A stretch of DNA of 64,000 nt from Nocardioides immobilis (GTDB taxonomy: Bacteria > Actinomycetota > Actinomycetes > Propionibacteriales > Nocardioidaceae). Both the position numbers and the translations under genes were made by a program. Position 1 is the first letter of the stretch; each line of letters begins with the position of its first letter. The notes beneath the pieces were generated by a model. The model was not told the DNA's origin, did not search any database, and worked only from the letters and a program-made list of their open reading frames with translations. Positions 53,601 to 61,807 of this stretch are shown one piece after another. The stretch lies in NCBI RefSeq assembly GCF_003515065.1, contig NZ_QXGH01000011.1:62001-126000 (forward strand), given 5' to 3'.

Positions 53601-54206
53601 GAGCTGGCGACGGATCTCGCTCAGCAGGTCGTTGAGCCGGGTCAGGTTGCCCTCGGTCGAGTCGAGCTTGCGGAGCGCCTTCTCCTTGCGCTTGCGGTGC
53701 TTGAGGACGCCCGCGGCCTCCTCGATGAACCCGCGCCGGTCCTCCGGGGTCGCGTGCAGGATCGTGTCGAGCTGTCCCTGGCCGACGATGACGTGCATCT
53801 CGCGCCCGATGCCGGAGTCGCTGAGCAGCTCCTGCACGTCGAGCAGCCGGCAGGGGGTGCCGTTGATGGCGTACTCGGAGCCGCCGGTCCGGAACATCGT
53901 CCGGCTGATCGTGACCTCGGAGTAGTCGATCGGCAGCGCGCCGTCGGAGTTGTCGATGGTCAGCATCACCTCGGCTCGGCCGAGGGGCGGGCGGCCCGAC
54001 GTACCGGCGAAGATGACGTCGTCCATCTTGCCACCGCGCAGGCTCTTCGCGCTCGCCTCGCCCATGACCCAGGCCAGGGCATCGACGACGTTGGACTTGC
54101 CGGACCCGTTGGGACCGACGATGCAGGTGATGCCCGGCTCCAGCTGCAGCGTGGTCGCTGAGGCGAAGGACTTGAACCCCTTGAGGGTCAGGCTCTTCAG
54201 GTACAC
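50610..54206 (-). CDS. smc: Chromosome segregation protein SMC
   Basis: A 1198-residue structural maintenance of chromosomes ATPase, which forms ring complexes with ScpA/ScpB. Walker A GPNGSGKSNVVDALAW is near residue 31, followed by the R-loop region and long coiled coils (Ala/Glu/Arg-rich, 170-500 and 690-1000). The globular hinge is around 510-680 (LLGSVAALVNVRSGYEAAVA, VVVDDLPAARSLVADYPDL). The C-terminal head has LSLLSGGERSLVAVAFLVAL (signature) and FYILDEVEAALDDVNLG (Walker B and D-loop). The start is GTG 54206 with GGGAG upstream. Length is normal. Confidence 0.97.
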   Translation of the reverse strand: MYLKSLTLKGFKSFASATTLQLEPGITCIVGPNGSGKSNVVDALAWVMGEASAKSLRGGKMDDVIFAGTSGRPPLGRAEVMLTIDNSDGALPIDYSEVTISRTMFRTGGSEYAINGTPCRLLDVQELLSDSGIGREMHVIVGQGQLDTILHATPEDRRGFIEEAAGVLKHRKRKEKALRKLDSTEGNLTRLNDLLSEIRRQLKPLGRQAEVARRAATVQADVRDAKARILADDLVAARTALEQEMADESVLVARRAEVEQETAAAREREAALEEALREDLPALSAAQESLSSLGALRERLRGTQSLAAERVRNAAGVQEAEVEQGKDPAELDAEADRLAEHEAEILALVAEQQTALDEAVAARKAAEDAAAHEERRVAGLLRAAADRREGLARLHGQVNALRSRATAAEEERGRLEATRADALARAERAHHDFTALETRVAGLDAGEEGLDAEHEAAVAALEDLDDRLAKTREEAQQADRDRSALGARKEALELGLARKDGAGALLAASDTLSGLLGSVAALVNVRSGYEAAVASALGAAADAVAVTDADAAVAAISHLKTDDLGRAGLLLGGGAADRSGWPALPGGPGNMGYAADVVECPTEVRPALTRLLHKTVVVDDLPAARSLVADYPDLVAVTRDGDLLGAHFAAGGSNAQQSLIEIQAAVDEATTALAEAVADSERLGFDLARLEAEREDAKRRADVALAKLHESDATLAAVAEELGQYGSLARSARAEAERVTEAIAQAEAARVQAAAGIAELEERLASAEETGDEEPDTAEQERLTQAARSSRQAEMEARLALRTSEERGRALHGRVDQMRKAAAAERQARARAAERRERLLREGKAGRAVASAASYVLGRLEVSIDRAQRARQEIDESRRGREQDLMTVRGRLRELGRVHDELVNSVHRDEMARAQQRMRIEQIEAKALEELGIEADVLVAEYGPDQPVPVWAIPTEEEAAAAAAADEAGEETEPQTVPFVREEQAKRLRSAERALSMLGKVNPLALEEFTAMEERHKFLTEQLEDLKATRKDLLDIVKDVDARVEQVFTEAYADVTKAFDQTFSRLFPGGEGRLVLTDPSNMLTTGIEVEARPPGKKVKRLSLLSGGERSLVAVAFLVALFKARPSPFYILDEVEAALDDVNLGRLLEIYEELRENSQLLVITHQKRTMEVGDALYGVTMRGDGVSTVISQRLRQESA

Positions 54207-54326
54207 CCAGGCTCCCTTTGGTCAGACCATGTTGTGACTTGTCGGCGGACGCCGACGACGCAGCCCCCGGATCCTGTCAGGTGACCCGGCGTGCGCCGTC
54301 GCGGGGGAAGCTCGGCGGACCTCAGG

Positions 54327-55589
54327 CTACCCGGCGACGGGGTCCGAAGACGGGACCCGGGCCGCCTCGTCGGCGTGGGCGATGTGGGCGAGCTGGCGCC
54401 AGACGAGCGCGAGGAGGACCACGGAGCCGACGAATCCGACCCAGAACGGCGCCGTGATGCCCCAGCGCTCGGCGATCAGGCCCCCCATGCCGCTCCCGAC
54501 GACCATCCCTCCGAACACGCCGACCAGGTAGACCGAGCCGACCCGCCCCTGGAACTCCGTCGGCACCGCCCGCTGCCGGACCGCCTGCGAGAGGGTGCCC
54601 CACACGAACGCGTAGCAGCCGAAGCCGAACATGATCACCATCGCGACCCACGGCACGGTGGTCAGCGCGAAGCCGAGGTGCATGAACACCTCGAGGAGGA
54701 GGCAGGTGCGCATCAGGGCGGCCAGCGGCACCCGCCGCTCCAACCAGCCGTACGACGTCGTCCCCACCAGCCCGCCCGCGGCTGCGGCCGTCGTGAGCAG
54801 GCCGTACCCGACCGGCCCCATGTCGAGCACGTCGAGGGAGTAGAGGACGAGGACCGACCACGCCGCCGAGAAGGTCACGTTGAACGTGAAGATCACCAGC
54901 GCGAGCGTGCGCACGGGCGGGTGCCCGAGCAGCCAGCGGACGCCGTCGGCGATGTCTCGTCGTACGTGGGTCTCGCCGACGTCGCGCACCGGCCCGGGCG
55001 GCAGCGCGATCCGGGCGACCAGGACCACTCCCAGCAGGACGCACACGACCTGCACGCCGAACGGCAGCACGGTGCCGGCCGCGAAGAGCGCGGCGCCGAT
55101 CGGCGCGCCCGCGAGCTGGTTGAGGGTGATGTGCCCGAACTGCAGCCGGGCGTTGGCGACGCCGAGGTCGCGCTTCTCCACGAGCATCGGCAGCACGGTC
55201 TGGGAGGTGGTGTCGACGAACACCTCCGCGGTGCCGATCAGGAACACCGCGAGCAGCACCAGCCTGATGTCGACGATGTCGGTGACGATCGTCAGGCACA
55301 GCCCGACCAGCACCACCGCGCGCAGCAGGTTCGCGACGATGATCAGGCGGCGGCGGTCGGTCCGGTCGGCGATGGCGCCGGCGTACAGCCCGAAGAGCAG
55401 CCACGGCAGGTACTGGAGCAGCACCGACATCGACACCAGGGCCGGCGAGCGGGTCTGCGACGCCACCAGCAGCGGGCCGGCCGCGAAAGCGATGCCGTCA
55501 CCCAGGTTGGCGGTCCAGCTGGACGCCAACAGCCACCGGAACCGCGGTCCGAGCCGCACCGGTGCGACGGCGTCGAGGATGCGGCCCAC
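54327..55589 (-). CDS. MFS transporter
   Basis: A 420-residue protein with 12 predicted membrane segments. The MFS loop 2-3 motif appears as FGLYAGAIADRTDRRRLIIV (residues 67-86). VFVDTTSQTVLPMLV and GSGMGGLIAERWGITAPFWV are typical of the MFS_3 multidrug/macrolide-like branch. The substrate is not predictable. The start is GTG 55589, with a TAGCGT box 8 nt upstream and no Shine-Dalgarno. It precedes smc by 120 nt in the same direction; that gap holds the smc ribosome site GGGAG but no terminator that I can see. Confidence 0.9.
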   Translation of the reverse strand: MGRILDAVAPVRLGPRFRWLLASSWTANLGDGIAFAAGPLLVASQTRSPALVSMSVLLQYLPWLLFGLYAGAIADRTDRRRLIIVANLLRAVVLVGLCLTIVTDIVDIRLVLLAVFLIGTAEVFVDTTSQTVLPMLVEKRDLGVANARLQFGHITLNQLAGAPIGAALFAAGTVLPFGVQVVCVLLGVVLVARIALPPGPVRDVGETHVRRDIADGVRWLLGHPPVRTLALVIFTFNVTFSAAWSVLVLYSLDVLDMGPVGYGLLTTAAAAGGLVGTTSYGWLERRVPLAALMRTCLLLEVFMHLGFALTTVPWVAMVIMFGFGCYAFVWGTLSQAVRQRAVPTEFQGRVGSVYLVGVFGGMVVGSGMGGLIAERWGITAPFWVGFVGSVVLLALVWRQLAHIAHADEAARVPSSDPVAG

Positions 55590-55597
55590 GGACAGGG

Positions 55598-55603
55598 ACG
55601 CTA
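55598..55603 (-). promoter_or_regulatory. -10 box TAGCGT, probable leaderless MFS gene start
   Basis: TAGCGT on the minus strand is 8 nt before GTG 55589; no Shine-Dalgarno is seen. Confidence 0.35.
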
Positions 55604-55665
55604 GTCACCACCGGGTGCAGGCGCGACCGATTTCCGCCGAGCGGCGGACGGATGATGCTCCGGGC

Positions 55666-55860
55666 TCAGGCCGGCTGCATCTCCTGCTCGACGGTGAGGA
55701 TCTCGGCCGCACGTGCCGACATCAACTTGTCGTTCTCCTCGCTGAGACGGAGGACGAGGGACTCCAGCTCGGCCACCCGGTTGCGCAGCCGAGCGTTCTC
55801 GACGGCGAGGCGGGGGTCGCGGAGGTCGCTGTTCAGGTGCCCGATCAGCGCCTTGGCCAT
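55666..55860 (-). CDS. Small coiled-coil protein
   Basis: A 64-residue protein. Residues 15-58 form an almost perfect heptad pattern (RLAVENARLRNRVAELESLV, LRLSEENDKL) typical of a leucine-zipper-like dimer. The preceding MAKALIGHL stretch is conserved in actinobacterial homologues as I recall them. GGAAGG lies 6-9 nt before ATG 55860. It lies between mutM and the MFS gene. Function unknown. Confidence 0.7.
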   Translation of the reverse strand: MAKALIGHLNSDLRDPRLAVENARLRNRVAELESLVLRLSEENDKLMSARAAEILTVEQEMQPA

Positions 55861-55939
55861 GGATGAGCCTTCCGGTGTTAAACGCGTGGGTCCGTGGGTT
55901 CCGAACCGTCTCCAAGAGTCCCACTTCCGAGCGCGCGGG

Positions 55940-56863
55940 TCAAACTCGGCGGGGCCGTTTCTGGCAGCGCGGACAGAAGAACGAGGACCGGTTCATGAAC
56001 GCGATCCGGCGGATCGGCGTACCGCACCGCGAGCAGGGCTCGCCCTCCTGCCCGTACGCCGACAGCGAGCGGTCGAAGTAGCCGGACTCGCCGTTGACGT
56101 TGACGTAGAGCGCGTCGAACGACGTGCCACCCTGGGCCAGCGCCTCGCCCAGCACGTCCCGCACGTGCCCGAGCAGCTCGAGCACCTGACCACGCCGCAG
56201 CCGGTCGCCCGGTCGGTCGCCGTGCAGCCGGGCCCGCCACAGCGCCTCGTCGGCGTAGATGTTGCCCACGCCCGAGATCAGGCCCTGGTCGAGCAGCAGT
56301 CGCTTGACGCCCGCCGTACGACGACGCACCCGGTCGACGAACGCCTCGTCGTCGAACTCGGGGTCGATCGGGTCGCGTGCGATGTGCGCGATCTCCGGCG
56401 GCAGCTCCGCTCCCCCCGCCGAGACGAGGAGGCCGCCGAACATGCGCTGGTCGACGAAGCGGAGCTCGAGCGCTGCAGGAATCCCCGGCCGACCGGGGAT
56501 TCCTGCACGTGTGGTGGGTTGCAACGGCCGGCAAGCGCCAGGAACCCCCGACAAGTCCAGGCCGAACCGCACGCGCAGGTGCCGCTCGTCCGGCGCTCCG
56601 ATCGGCTGGACGAGCATCTGGCCGCTCATGCCGAGATGGCCGAGGAGGGCGTCGCCGCTGTCGAGCGGGAGCCAGAAGTACTTGCCGCGGCGGTGGGCTG
56701 CCTCGACCCGCCGTCCCGTCAGCGCGGCGGCGAACCCCGCAGGCCCGCGCGGGTCGCGGCGGACCGGCCGCGGGTGCAGCACCTCGACCTCGCCCAGCCG
56801 GGCGCCGACGACGTGGCGCTCGAGGCCGGCGCGGACCACCTCGACCTCGGGAAGCTCGGGCAC
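55940..56863 (-). CDS. mutM: Formamidopyrimidine-DNA glycosylase with in-frame insert
   Basis: A 307-residue base-excision repair enzyme that removes 8-oxoguanine and nicks the strand. PELPEVEVV at the N-terminus supplies the catalytic Pro and Glu; [10 protein letters not shown] holds the beta-hairpin Lys; [18 protein letters not shown] is the helix-two-turn-helix. The zinc finger is [12 protein letters not shown]...FFCPRCQ (C-x2-C-x16-C-x2-C). Between HLRVRF and ELRFVDQR there are 33 residues ([20 protein letters not shown] and neighbours), where homologues have about 5-8; the extra part coincides with a palindromic DNA element. The start is GTG 56863. It is 15 nt behind rnc and in the same operon. 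Confidence 0.95.
   Translation of the reverse strand: MPELPEVEVVRAGLERHVVGARLGEVEVLHPRPVRRDPRGPAGFAAALTGRRVEAAHRRGKYFWLPLDSGDALLGHLGMSGQMLVQPIGAPDERHLRVRFGLDLSGVPGACRPLQPTTRAGIPGRPGIPAALELRFVDQRMFGGLLVSAGGAELPPEIAHIARDPIDPEFDDEAFVDRVRRRTAGVKRLLLDQGLISGVGNIYADEALWRARLHGDRPGDRLRRGQVLELLGHVRDVLGEALAQGGTSFDALYVNVNGESGYFDRSLSAYGQEGEPCSRCGTPIRRIAFMNRSSFFCPRCQKRPRRV
56475..56506. repeat. Palindromic element inside mutM
   Basis: GCAGGAATCCCCGG (56475-56488) and its exact reverse complement (56493-56506) enclose CCGA. A second, degraded unit (CAGGAACCCCCGAC, about 56539-56552) follows in the same orientation. Their total span of roughly 85-100 nt keeps the reading frame of mutM. It resembles dispersed palindromes that insert into coding regions, as in Rickettsia, but its family is unknown to me. 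Confidence 0.75.
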
Positions 56864-56878
56864 GGAGAGCGGCTCGGG

Positions 56879-57589
56879 TCAGTCGTTGGCGTCGGCGATG
56901 GCGGACCGGGAGGCGACGATCTCGCCGTACGCCGTCTCGGCCGCGCCCTGCTCGGCCTCTTTCTTGGACCGGCCGGTGCCGTTGCCGTAGAGGTGGTCGG
57001 CGACCCGGACCTGGGCGGTGAAGGTCTTGGCGTGGTCGGGGCCCTCGTCCTGGATGACGTACTCCGGCACGCCGAGGCTGTGCTCGGCGGCGAGCTCCTG
57101 CAGGGAGGTCTTCCAGTCGAGGCCGGCGCCCATGGCCGATGCGGCCTCGATGAGCGGGTCGAAGAGCAGGTGGACGACGTCGGCGGAGGTCTCGATGCCG
57201 GCGCTGAGGTGGACGGCGCCGATCACGGCCTCGACGGTGTCGGAGAGGATCGACGCCTTGTCGCGACCGCCGGTGGCCTCCTCGCCACGACCGAGCTTGA
57301 TGTACTCGCCGAGCCCGATGACCCGGGCGACCTCGGCGAGAGCGCGCGCGTTGACGACCGCGGCGCGGAGCTTGGCCAGCCGACCCTCGGAGAGGTCGGG
57401 GTGCAGCAGGTAGAGCGTCTCGGTGACGACGACGCCGAGCACCGAGTCGCCGAGGAACTCGAGGCGCTCGTTGGTCGGCAGCCCGCCGTTCTCGTAGGCG
57501 TAGGACCGGTGTGTCAGGGCGCGGTCGAGCAGCTCGGGGTCGAGCTCAGGATCCCCGAGCGCCCGCCGGAGTGTCTCGTAGGCGCTGAT
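56879..57589 (-). CDS. rnc: Ribonuclease III, non-canonical start
   Basis: A 236-residue double-strand RNA endonuclease used in rRNA maturation. The signature [13 protein letters not shown] is near residue 40, and [12 protein letters not shown] with its [17 protein letters not shown] catalytic acidic block follows. The double-stranded RNA-binding domain ends it ([39 protein letters not shown]). No ATG, GTG or TTG occurs between the in-frame TGA (57605-57607) and the signature. ATC 57589, 8 nt after an AAGG, is the only start giving a normal length; a CTG or a sequence error is the alternative. It is 29 nt downstream of rpmF. Confidence 0.88.
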   Translation of the reverse strand: MSAYETLRRALGDPELDPELLDRALTHRSYAYENGGLPTNERLEFLGDSVLGVVVTETLYLLHPDLSEGRLAKLRAAVVNARALAEVARVIGLGEYIKLGRGEEATGGRDKASILSDTVEAVIGAVHLSAGIETSADVVHLLFDPLIEAASAMGAGLDWKTSLQELAAEHSLGVPEYVIQDEGPDHAKTFTAQVRVADHLYGNGTGRSKKEAEQGAAETAYGEIVASRSAIADAND

Positions 57590-57618
57590 GCCCGGTGCCT
57601 TGACTCAGGCGTGGGGGG

Positions 57619-57804
57619 TCAGAGGACCTGGCGACGTTCGGCGCGAGCGCCGTACTGGCCGCACGTGCCGCACGCACGGTGCGGGAGGTGCTTCGCACCG
57701 CAGGCCGGGTTGGCGCAGGTCACCAGCGTGGGGGCGACGGCCTTCCACTGCGAGCGACGGTGCCGCGTGTTGCTGCGCGACATCTTCCGCTTCGGAACAG
57801 CCAC
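57619..57804 (-). CDS. rpmF: 50S ribosomal protein L32
   Basis: A 61-residue ribosomal protein. It begins [20 protein letters not shown], and the zinc-binding cysteines are in [20 protein letters not shown] (C-x4-C and C-x2-C), the zinc form. GTG 57804 is 6-9 nt after GAGGAG. It sits between yceD and rnc, the usual actinobacterial arrangement. Confidence 0.97.
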   Translation of the reverse strand: MAVPKRKMSRSNTRHRRSQWKAVAPTLVTCANPACGAKHLPHRACGTCGQYGARAERRQVL

Positions 57805-57817
57805 TGTCTTCTCCTCG

Positions 57818-58378
57818 TTAGTTCTGGTCTTCGGGGTCGAGCTCGGCCAGCGCTGCCCACCGCGGATCCACGGCCGCGTCGTGTGCGTGGTCCGGGTCAT
57901 CGGCCAGGCGGGCCCCGCACTCGGGACACAGCCCGGGACAGTCCGGCTGGCACAGCGGCTGGAACGGTAGTGCAAGCACCACCGAGTCCCGCAGGAGCGG
58001 CTCGAGGTCGAGCAGGTCGTCCTCGAGTCGGCTGGTCTCGTCGTCCTCCCCGGAGTCATCCTGCTGACCGTGCCGAGTGTCGTCGTACACGAACAGCTCC
58101 TGGAACGTCACCTCGAGGTCCTCGCGGATCGGTTCCAGGCACCTCGTGCACTCGCCCTCGACCACGGCTGTCGCCGTGCCGGTGACCAGGACTCCCTCCA
58201 TGACCGCCTCGAGCCGCAGGTCGATGTCGACCGGCGAACCCTCGGTGACCGAGAGGACTTCGATGCCCAGATCTGCCGGGGCCGGGGCCGTGAGCGTCAC
58301 TTCCCGCTGGGACCCCGGGCGGCGGCCGAGCTCGCGAGTATCGAGCACGAGCGGCGCCCTCGGGTCCAGGCTGGTCAT
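57818..58378 (-). CDS. yceD: YceD/DUF177 family protein
   Basis: A 186-residue protein of the DUF177 family, usually beside rpmF and tied to 23S rRNA accumulation or ribosome assembly. [19 protein letters not shown] has one C-x2-C, and [17 protein letters not shown] has a Cys-rich zinc-like knuckle. An acidic loop ([15 protein letters not shown]) is between them. ATG 58378 has GGGAG 8 nt upstream. It is the first gene of the yceD-rpmF-rnc-mutM operon; the 77 nt upstream carry no gene. Confidence 0.9.
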   Translation of the reverse strand: MTSLDPRAPLVLDTRELGRRPGSQREVTLTAPAPADLGIEVLSVTEGSPVDIDLRLEAVMEGVLVTGTATAVVEGECTRCLEPIREDLEVTFQELFVYDDTRHGQQDDSGEDDETSRLEDDLLDLEPLLRDSVVLALPFQPLCQPDCPGLCPECGARLADDPDHAHDAAVDPRWAALAELDPEDQN

Positions 58379-58455
58379 GTGATCACTCCCGGTCCGGACA
58401 CAACAGATCAGCGAGAAGAGTATCGGTCAGCGCTCGACCCGGCCAAATCTGGCAG

Positions 58456-58959
58456 TCAGGCACCGGCCCGCCGCTCGGCGAGCCGCTCGGTGAGCCGGTC
58501 GAGGACCGTGGCCGGCACCAGCCCGGAGACGTCGCCGCCGAAGGACGCGACCTCCTTGACCAGGCTCGACGACACGAACGACATGCTCGGGTCGGTCATC
58601 AGGAAGACGGTCTCCACGTCGGTCAGGTGGGCGTTCATCTGCGCCATCTGGAGCTCGTAGTCGTAGTCGCCGGAGCCGCGGAGACCCTTGACGATCGCCT
58701 GGGCCCCGATCTCGCGACAGAAGTCGGTGACGAGCCCGGTGAAGCCCTGGACCTTGACGTTCGGCCACGGGCTGACCGCATCGGCGATCATGTCCAGCCG
58801 CTCGTCGGAGGTGAAGAGCCGGTTGGACGTGGTGGACTTCGACTTGTTGACCCCGACGGCGACGACGACCTCGTCGAAGAGGGCGGCGGCTCGACCGAAG
58901 ATGTCGAGGTGACCATTGGTCACGGGGTCGAACGAGCCCGGGCAGACGGCGCGACGCAT
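58456..58959 (-). CDS. coaD: Phosphopantetheine adenylyltransferase
   Basis: A 167-residue enzyme of coenzyme A synthesis that joins ATP and 4'-phosphopantetheine to dephospho-CoA. It has the nucleotidylyl transferase T-x-G-H motif in GSFDPVTNGHLDIFGRAA (residues 9-26), the substrate loop RGSGDYDYELQMAQMN, and SSSLVKEVASFGGDV. ATG 58959 lies 6 nt after TACGGT, and a leaderless internal promoter is likely, since the gap to rsmD is only 16 nt. Confidence 0.96.
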   Translation of the reverse strand: MRRAVCPGSFDPVTNGHLDIFGRAAALFDEVVVAVGVNKSKSTTSNRLFTSDERLDMIADAVSPWPNVKVQGFTGLVTDFCREIGAQAIVKGLRGSGDYDYELQMAQMNAHLTDVETVFLMTDPSMSFVSSSLVKEVASFGGDVSGLVPATVLDRLTERLAERRAGA

Positions 58960-58965
58960 GCCGCC

Positions 58966-58971
58966 ACCGTA
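58966..58971 (-). promoter_or_regulatory. -10 box TACGGT, probable leaderless coaD start
   Basis: TACGGT on the minus strand is 6 nt before ATG 58959, inside the short rsmD-coaD gap. Confidence 0.35.
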
Positions 58972-58975
58972 GTGG

Positions 58976-59563
58976 TTACGTCGGAGCGGGAACCTCAGCG
59001 GTGGCGTACCAGAGCTTGGTCTCCCCGTATTTCCGCATCCGGCGCTTGCCTGTCCACGGCTCGATCGCAGCCGGCCACGCCGGCTCGGGGCTGCGCGAGC
59101 CGCGCTCGACCACCACCAGCGCGTCGGGAGAGAGCCAGCCGTGGTCGGCGAGGAGCTCCAGGTCGTGGGCCAGCTCCTCCTCGGTGAGCGGGTAGGGCGG
59201 GTCGCTGAAGATGACGTCGTACGGCGCCGCCGGGGCGGTCGCGAGCGCCGAGGCGACCGTGGCGGCGCGGATGTCGGCGACGTCGCAGCTGACCACGCGG
59301 GCGTTGCGCCGGATCAGCTCGGCCGTCCGCCGGTCGCTCTCGACCAGGGTCACCGCCTCGGCGCCGCGTGACCAGGCCTCGAGCCCGACCGCGCCGGAGC
59401 CGGCGTACAGGTCGAGGACCCGGAGGCCGCGCAGCGAGCCCACGCGGGACTCGATCGCCGAGAACAGCGCCTCCCGCACCCGGTCGCTGGTGGGCCGGGT
59501 GCGGTCGCCGTCGGGGGTCTCGAGCCGCCGGCCGCCCGCGCTGCCACTGATGATCCGGGTCAT
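58976..59563 (-). CDS. rsmD: 16S rRNA (guanine-966-N2)-methyltransferase RsmD
   Basis: A 195-residue rRNA methyltransferase. It starts MTRIISGSAGGRRLETP, then RPTSDRVREALFS. The SAM-binding motif I is VLDLYAGSGAVGLEAWSRG (residues 49-67), and the catalytic FSDPPYPLTEEEL (the N-methyltransferase DPPY) is near residue 120. The start overlaps the recG stop in ATGA (59560-59563). RsmD, coaD and recG in this order are standard for actinobacteria. Confidence 0.95.
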   Translation of the reverse strand: MTRIISGSAGGRRLETPDGDRTRPTSDRVREALFSAIESRVGSLRGLRVLDLYAGSGAVGLEAWSRGAEAVTLVESDRRTAELIRRNARVVSCDVADIRAATVASALATAPAAPYDVIFSDPPYPLTEEELAHDLELLADHGWLSPDALVVVERGSRSPEPAWPAAIEPWTGKRRMRKYGETKLWYATAEVPAPT

Positions 59564-61797
59564 GACTTGTCCACGAAGTCGCCGCGCTGGGACCGCTCGA
59601 GGTCGGCGACCGCGTCGGCGAGCAGCGGCGCGTCGGTGAGCGCGGGATCCCGCTCGAGCAGCCTTTCGGCCGCCTCGCGGGCCGCGACGATGGTGTCCTC
59701 GTCGCGCAGGACGCGGAGGTTCTCGAGACTCGACCGCCGCCCGGCCTGCGAGGCGCCGAGGACATCGCCCTCACGCCGCTGCTCGAGGTCGATCCGGCTG
59801 AGGACGAAGCCGTCGGTCGTGCTGGCGACCGCGTCCAGCCGCTCCCGCGCCGGAGACGTCGGGTCGTCGGCGTGGCTGACGAGCAGGCAGAGGCCCGGCA
59901 GGCCACCCCGGCCCACCCGGCCGCGGAGCTGGTGGAGCTGGGAGACGCCGAACCGCTCGGCGTCGAGGATGACCATCGTGGTCGCGTTGGCCACGTCGAC
60001 GCCGACCTCGATGACCGTCGTCGAGACCAGTACGTCGATGTCGTGGCGGGCGAACGCGCGCATCGTCGCGTCCTTCTCGTCGGCCGGGAGCTTGCCGTGG
60101 AGGCGGGCGACCCGCAGACCCTCCAGCGGGCCCTTGGCGAGGTGCTGGACGACCTCCTCGACCGCGGCCAGGGAGGCGGCGGGCGCGACCGGGTTGCCCT
60201 CGTCGTCGACATCGACCACCTCGTCCTGGTCGGCCTCGGCGTCGTCGCCGGCGATGCGCGGGCACACGACGTAGACCTGGTGGCCCTTCTCGACCTCCTC
60301 GCCGACCCGGGCCCACACCCGGTTGATCCAGGAGGGCTGCTCGGCGAGGGGGACGACGTTGGTCTGGATCGGCGCCCGGCCGGCGGGGAGCTCGCGCAGG
60401 GTCGACACCTCGAGGTCGCCGAAGACGGTCATCGCGACCGTGCGCGGGATCGGGGTCGCCGTCATCACCAGCAGGTGGGGCGGCACCTGGGCCTTGTCGA
60501 TCAGCGCGGCCCGCTGCTCGACGCCGAACCGGTGCTGCTCGTCGACCACCACGAGCCCGAGGTCGGCGAACTGCACCTTCTCCTGGAGCAGCGCATGGGT
60601 GCCGATGACGATCCCGGCCTCGCCGCTCGCGGCCCGCGACATCGGCTCGGTGCGCTGGGTCTTGGTCATCGAGCCGGTCAGCAGGTCGACCCGGGTGCCC
60701 TCCCCGGAGCCGAAGATGGTGCCGCCCTCGGCCAGCTCACCGAGCATCGTCACGATCGACCGGTAGTGCTGCTGCGCCAGCACCTCGGTCGGCGCCAGCA
60801 GCGCTGCCTGGCCGCCGGAGTCGACCACGCGCAGCATCGCCCGGAGCGCGACCAGCGTCTTGCCGGAGCCGACCTCACCCTGGAGCAGCCGGTTCATCGG
60901 GTGCGGCTGGGCGAGGTCGCGCGCGATCTGCTCGCCGATCTCGCGCTGACCGTCGGTCAGCGTGAACGGCAGCCGCTCGTCGAACGCCACCTGCAGCGCA
61001 CCGTCACCGCCGGTGCGGGCGGTCGCGCCGAGCTCGCGGAGCGCGCGCCGGCGCCGGGCGAGCACGAGCTGGGTGACCAGGGCCTCCTCGAACCGGAACC
61101 GGTGCTGCGCGCGGGCGACCTGCTCGCGGCGGTCCGGGGTGTGGATCCAGTCGAGAGCCGTGACGACGTCGAGGACGTCGTACTCCTCCCGGACGCCGTC
61201 GGGCAGCAGCTCGGGGATGACGTCGACCTGGCCGCGGGCCGCGCGGACGGCGCGGGCGATGTCCCAGGTCTCGACGCCCTTGGTGAGCGGATAGATCGGG
61301 TAGAGGTCGCCGATCTGGTCGACGATGCTCTCCTCCCCCTCAGCATCGTCGGCGAGGCCGAAGATCGTCATCGCCGGGTTGACCAGCTGCCACTCGTTGC
61401 GGAACCGGTCGGCCTTCCCGAGGAACACGCCGCGGCGGCCCTCCGCGACCCGGCTCTGGTGCCAGTCGGCCATGTGCTTGTTCTTAGCGAAGAACGTCAT
61501 CTTCAGCCGAGGACCGTCGGTGCTGAGCACCGCCTCCACCCGATAGGCAGGTCGGCCCGTGCGCCGGTCCTTGTAGGTGAGCTGCCGGCACTCGACGATC
61601 TCGCCGACCACGCACAGCAGCTGGCCGATCTTGAGGTCGTGGACCTTGGTGAGCTTGCCGGTCTCCAGGTAGCGGCGCGGGAAGTGGCGCAGCAGGTCAC
61701 CCACCGTGCGCAGGCCGAGCCCGTCCTCGAGCTTCTTGCGCTTCGCGGGCGTGGCCTTGCCGAGCACCGAGGCGATCGGTGAGTCCAGGGTGGTCAC
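59560..61797 (-). CDS. recG: ATP-dependent DNA helicase RecG
   Basis: A 745-residue branch-migration helicase that rewinds stalled forks. The OB-fold wedge domain covers about residues 60-170 (GQLLCVVGEIVECRQLTYKD). Helicase motifs follow: LLQGEVGSGKTLVALRAML (Walker A), APTEVLAQQHY, VVVDEQHRFGVEQR (DEQH box), LVMTATPIPRTVAM, STTVIEVGVDVANATTMVI and QLRGRVGRG (motif VI). ATG 61797; the start is 10 nt after the DAK2 gene stop. Length is normal for actinobacteria. Confidence 0.97.
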   Translation of the reverse strand: MTTLDSPIASVLGKATPAKRKKLEDGLGLRTVGDLLRHFPRRYLETGKLTKVHDLKIGQLLCVVGEIVECRQLTYKDRRTGRPAYRVEAVLSTDGPRLKMTFFAKNKHMADWHQSRVAEGRRGVFLGKADRFRNEWQLVNPAMTIFGLADDAEGEESIVDQIGDLYPIYPLTKGVETWDIARAVRAARGQVDVIPELLPDGVREEYDVLDVVTALDWIHTPDRREQVARAQHRFRFEEALVTQLVLARRRRALRELGATARTGGDGALQVAFDERLPFTLTDGQREIGEQIARDLAQPHPMNRLLQGEVGSGKTLVALRAMLRVVDSGGQAALLAPTEVLAQQHYRSIVTMLGELAEGGTIFGSGEGTRVDLLTGSMTKTQRTEPMSRAASGEAGIVIGTHALLQEKVQFADLGLVVVDEQHRFGVEQRAALIDKAQVPPHLLVMTATPIPRTVAMTVFGDLEVSTLRELPAGRAPIQTNVVPLAEQPSWINRVWARVGEEVEKGHQVYVVCPRIAGDDAEADQDEVVDVDDEGNPVAPAASLAAVEEVVQHLAKGPLEGLRVARLHGKLPADEKDATMRAFARHDIDVLVSTTVIEVGVDVANATTMVILDAERFGVSQLHQLRGRVGRGGLPGLCLLVSHADDPTSPARERLDAVASTTDGFVLSRIDLEQRREGDVLGASQAGRRSSLENLRVLRDEDTIVAAREAAERLLERDPALTDAPLLADAVADLERSQRGDFVDKS

Positions 61798-61807
61798 GCA
61801 GGGCCTT

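Noticed and set aside
50715..54161. Very long open frame (over 1100 codons) antisense to smc
   Set aside because: It mirrors the coiled-coil codons of smc, has Leu/Gly/Arg-rich composition without motifs, and no ribosome site. High-GC antisense artefact.
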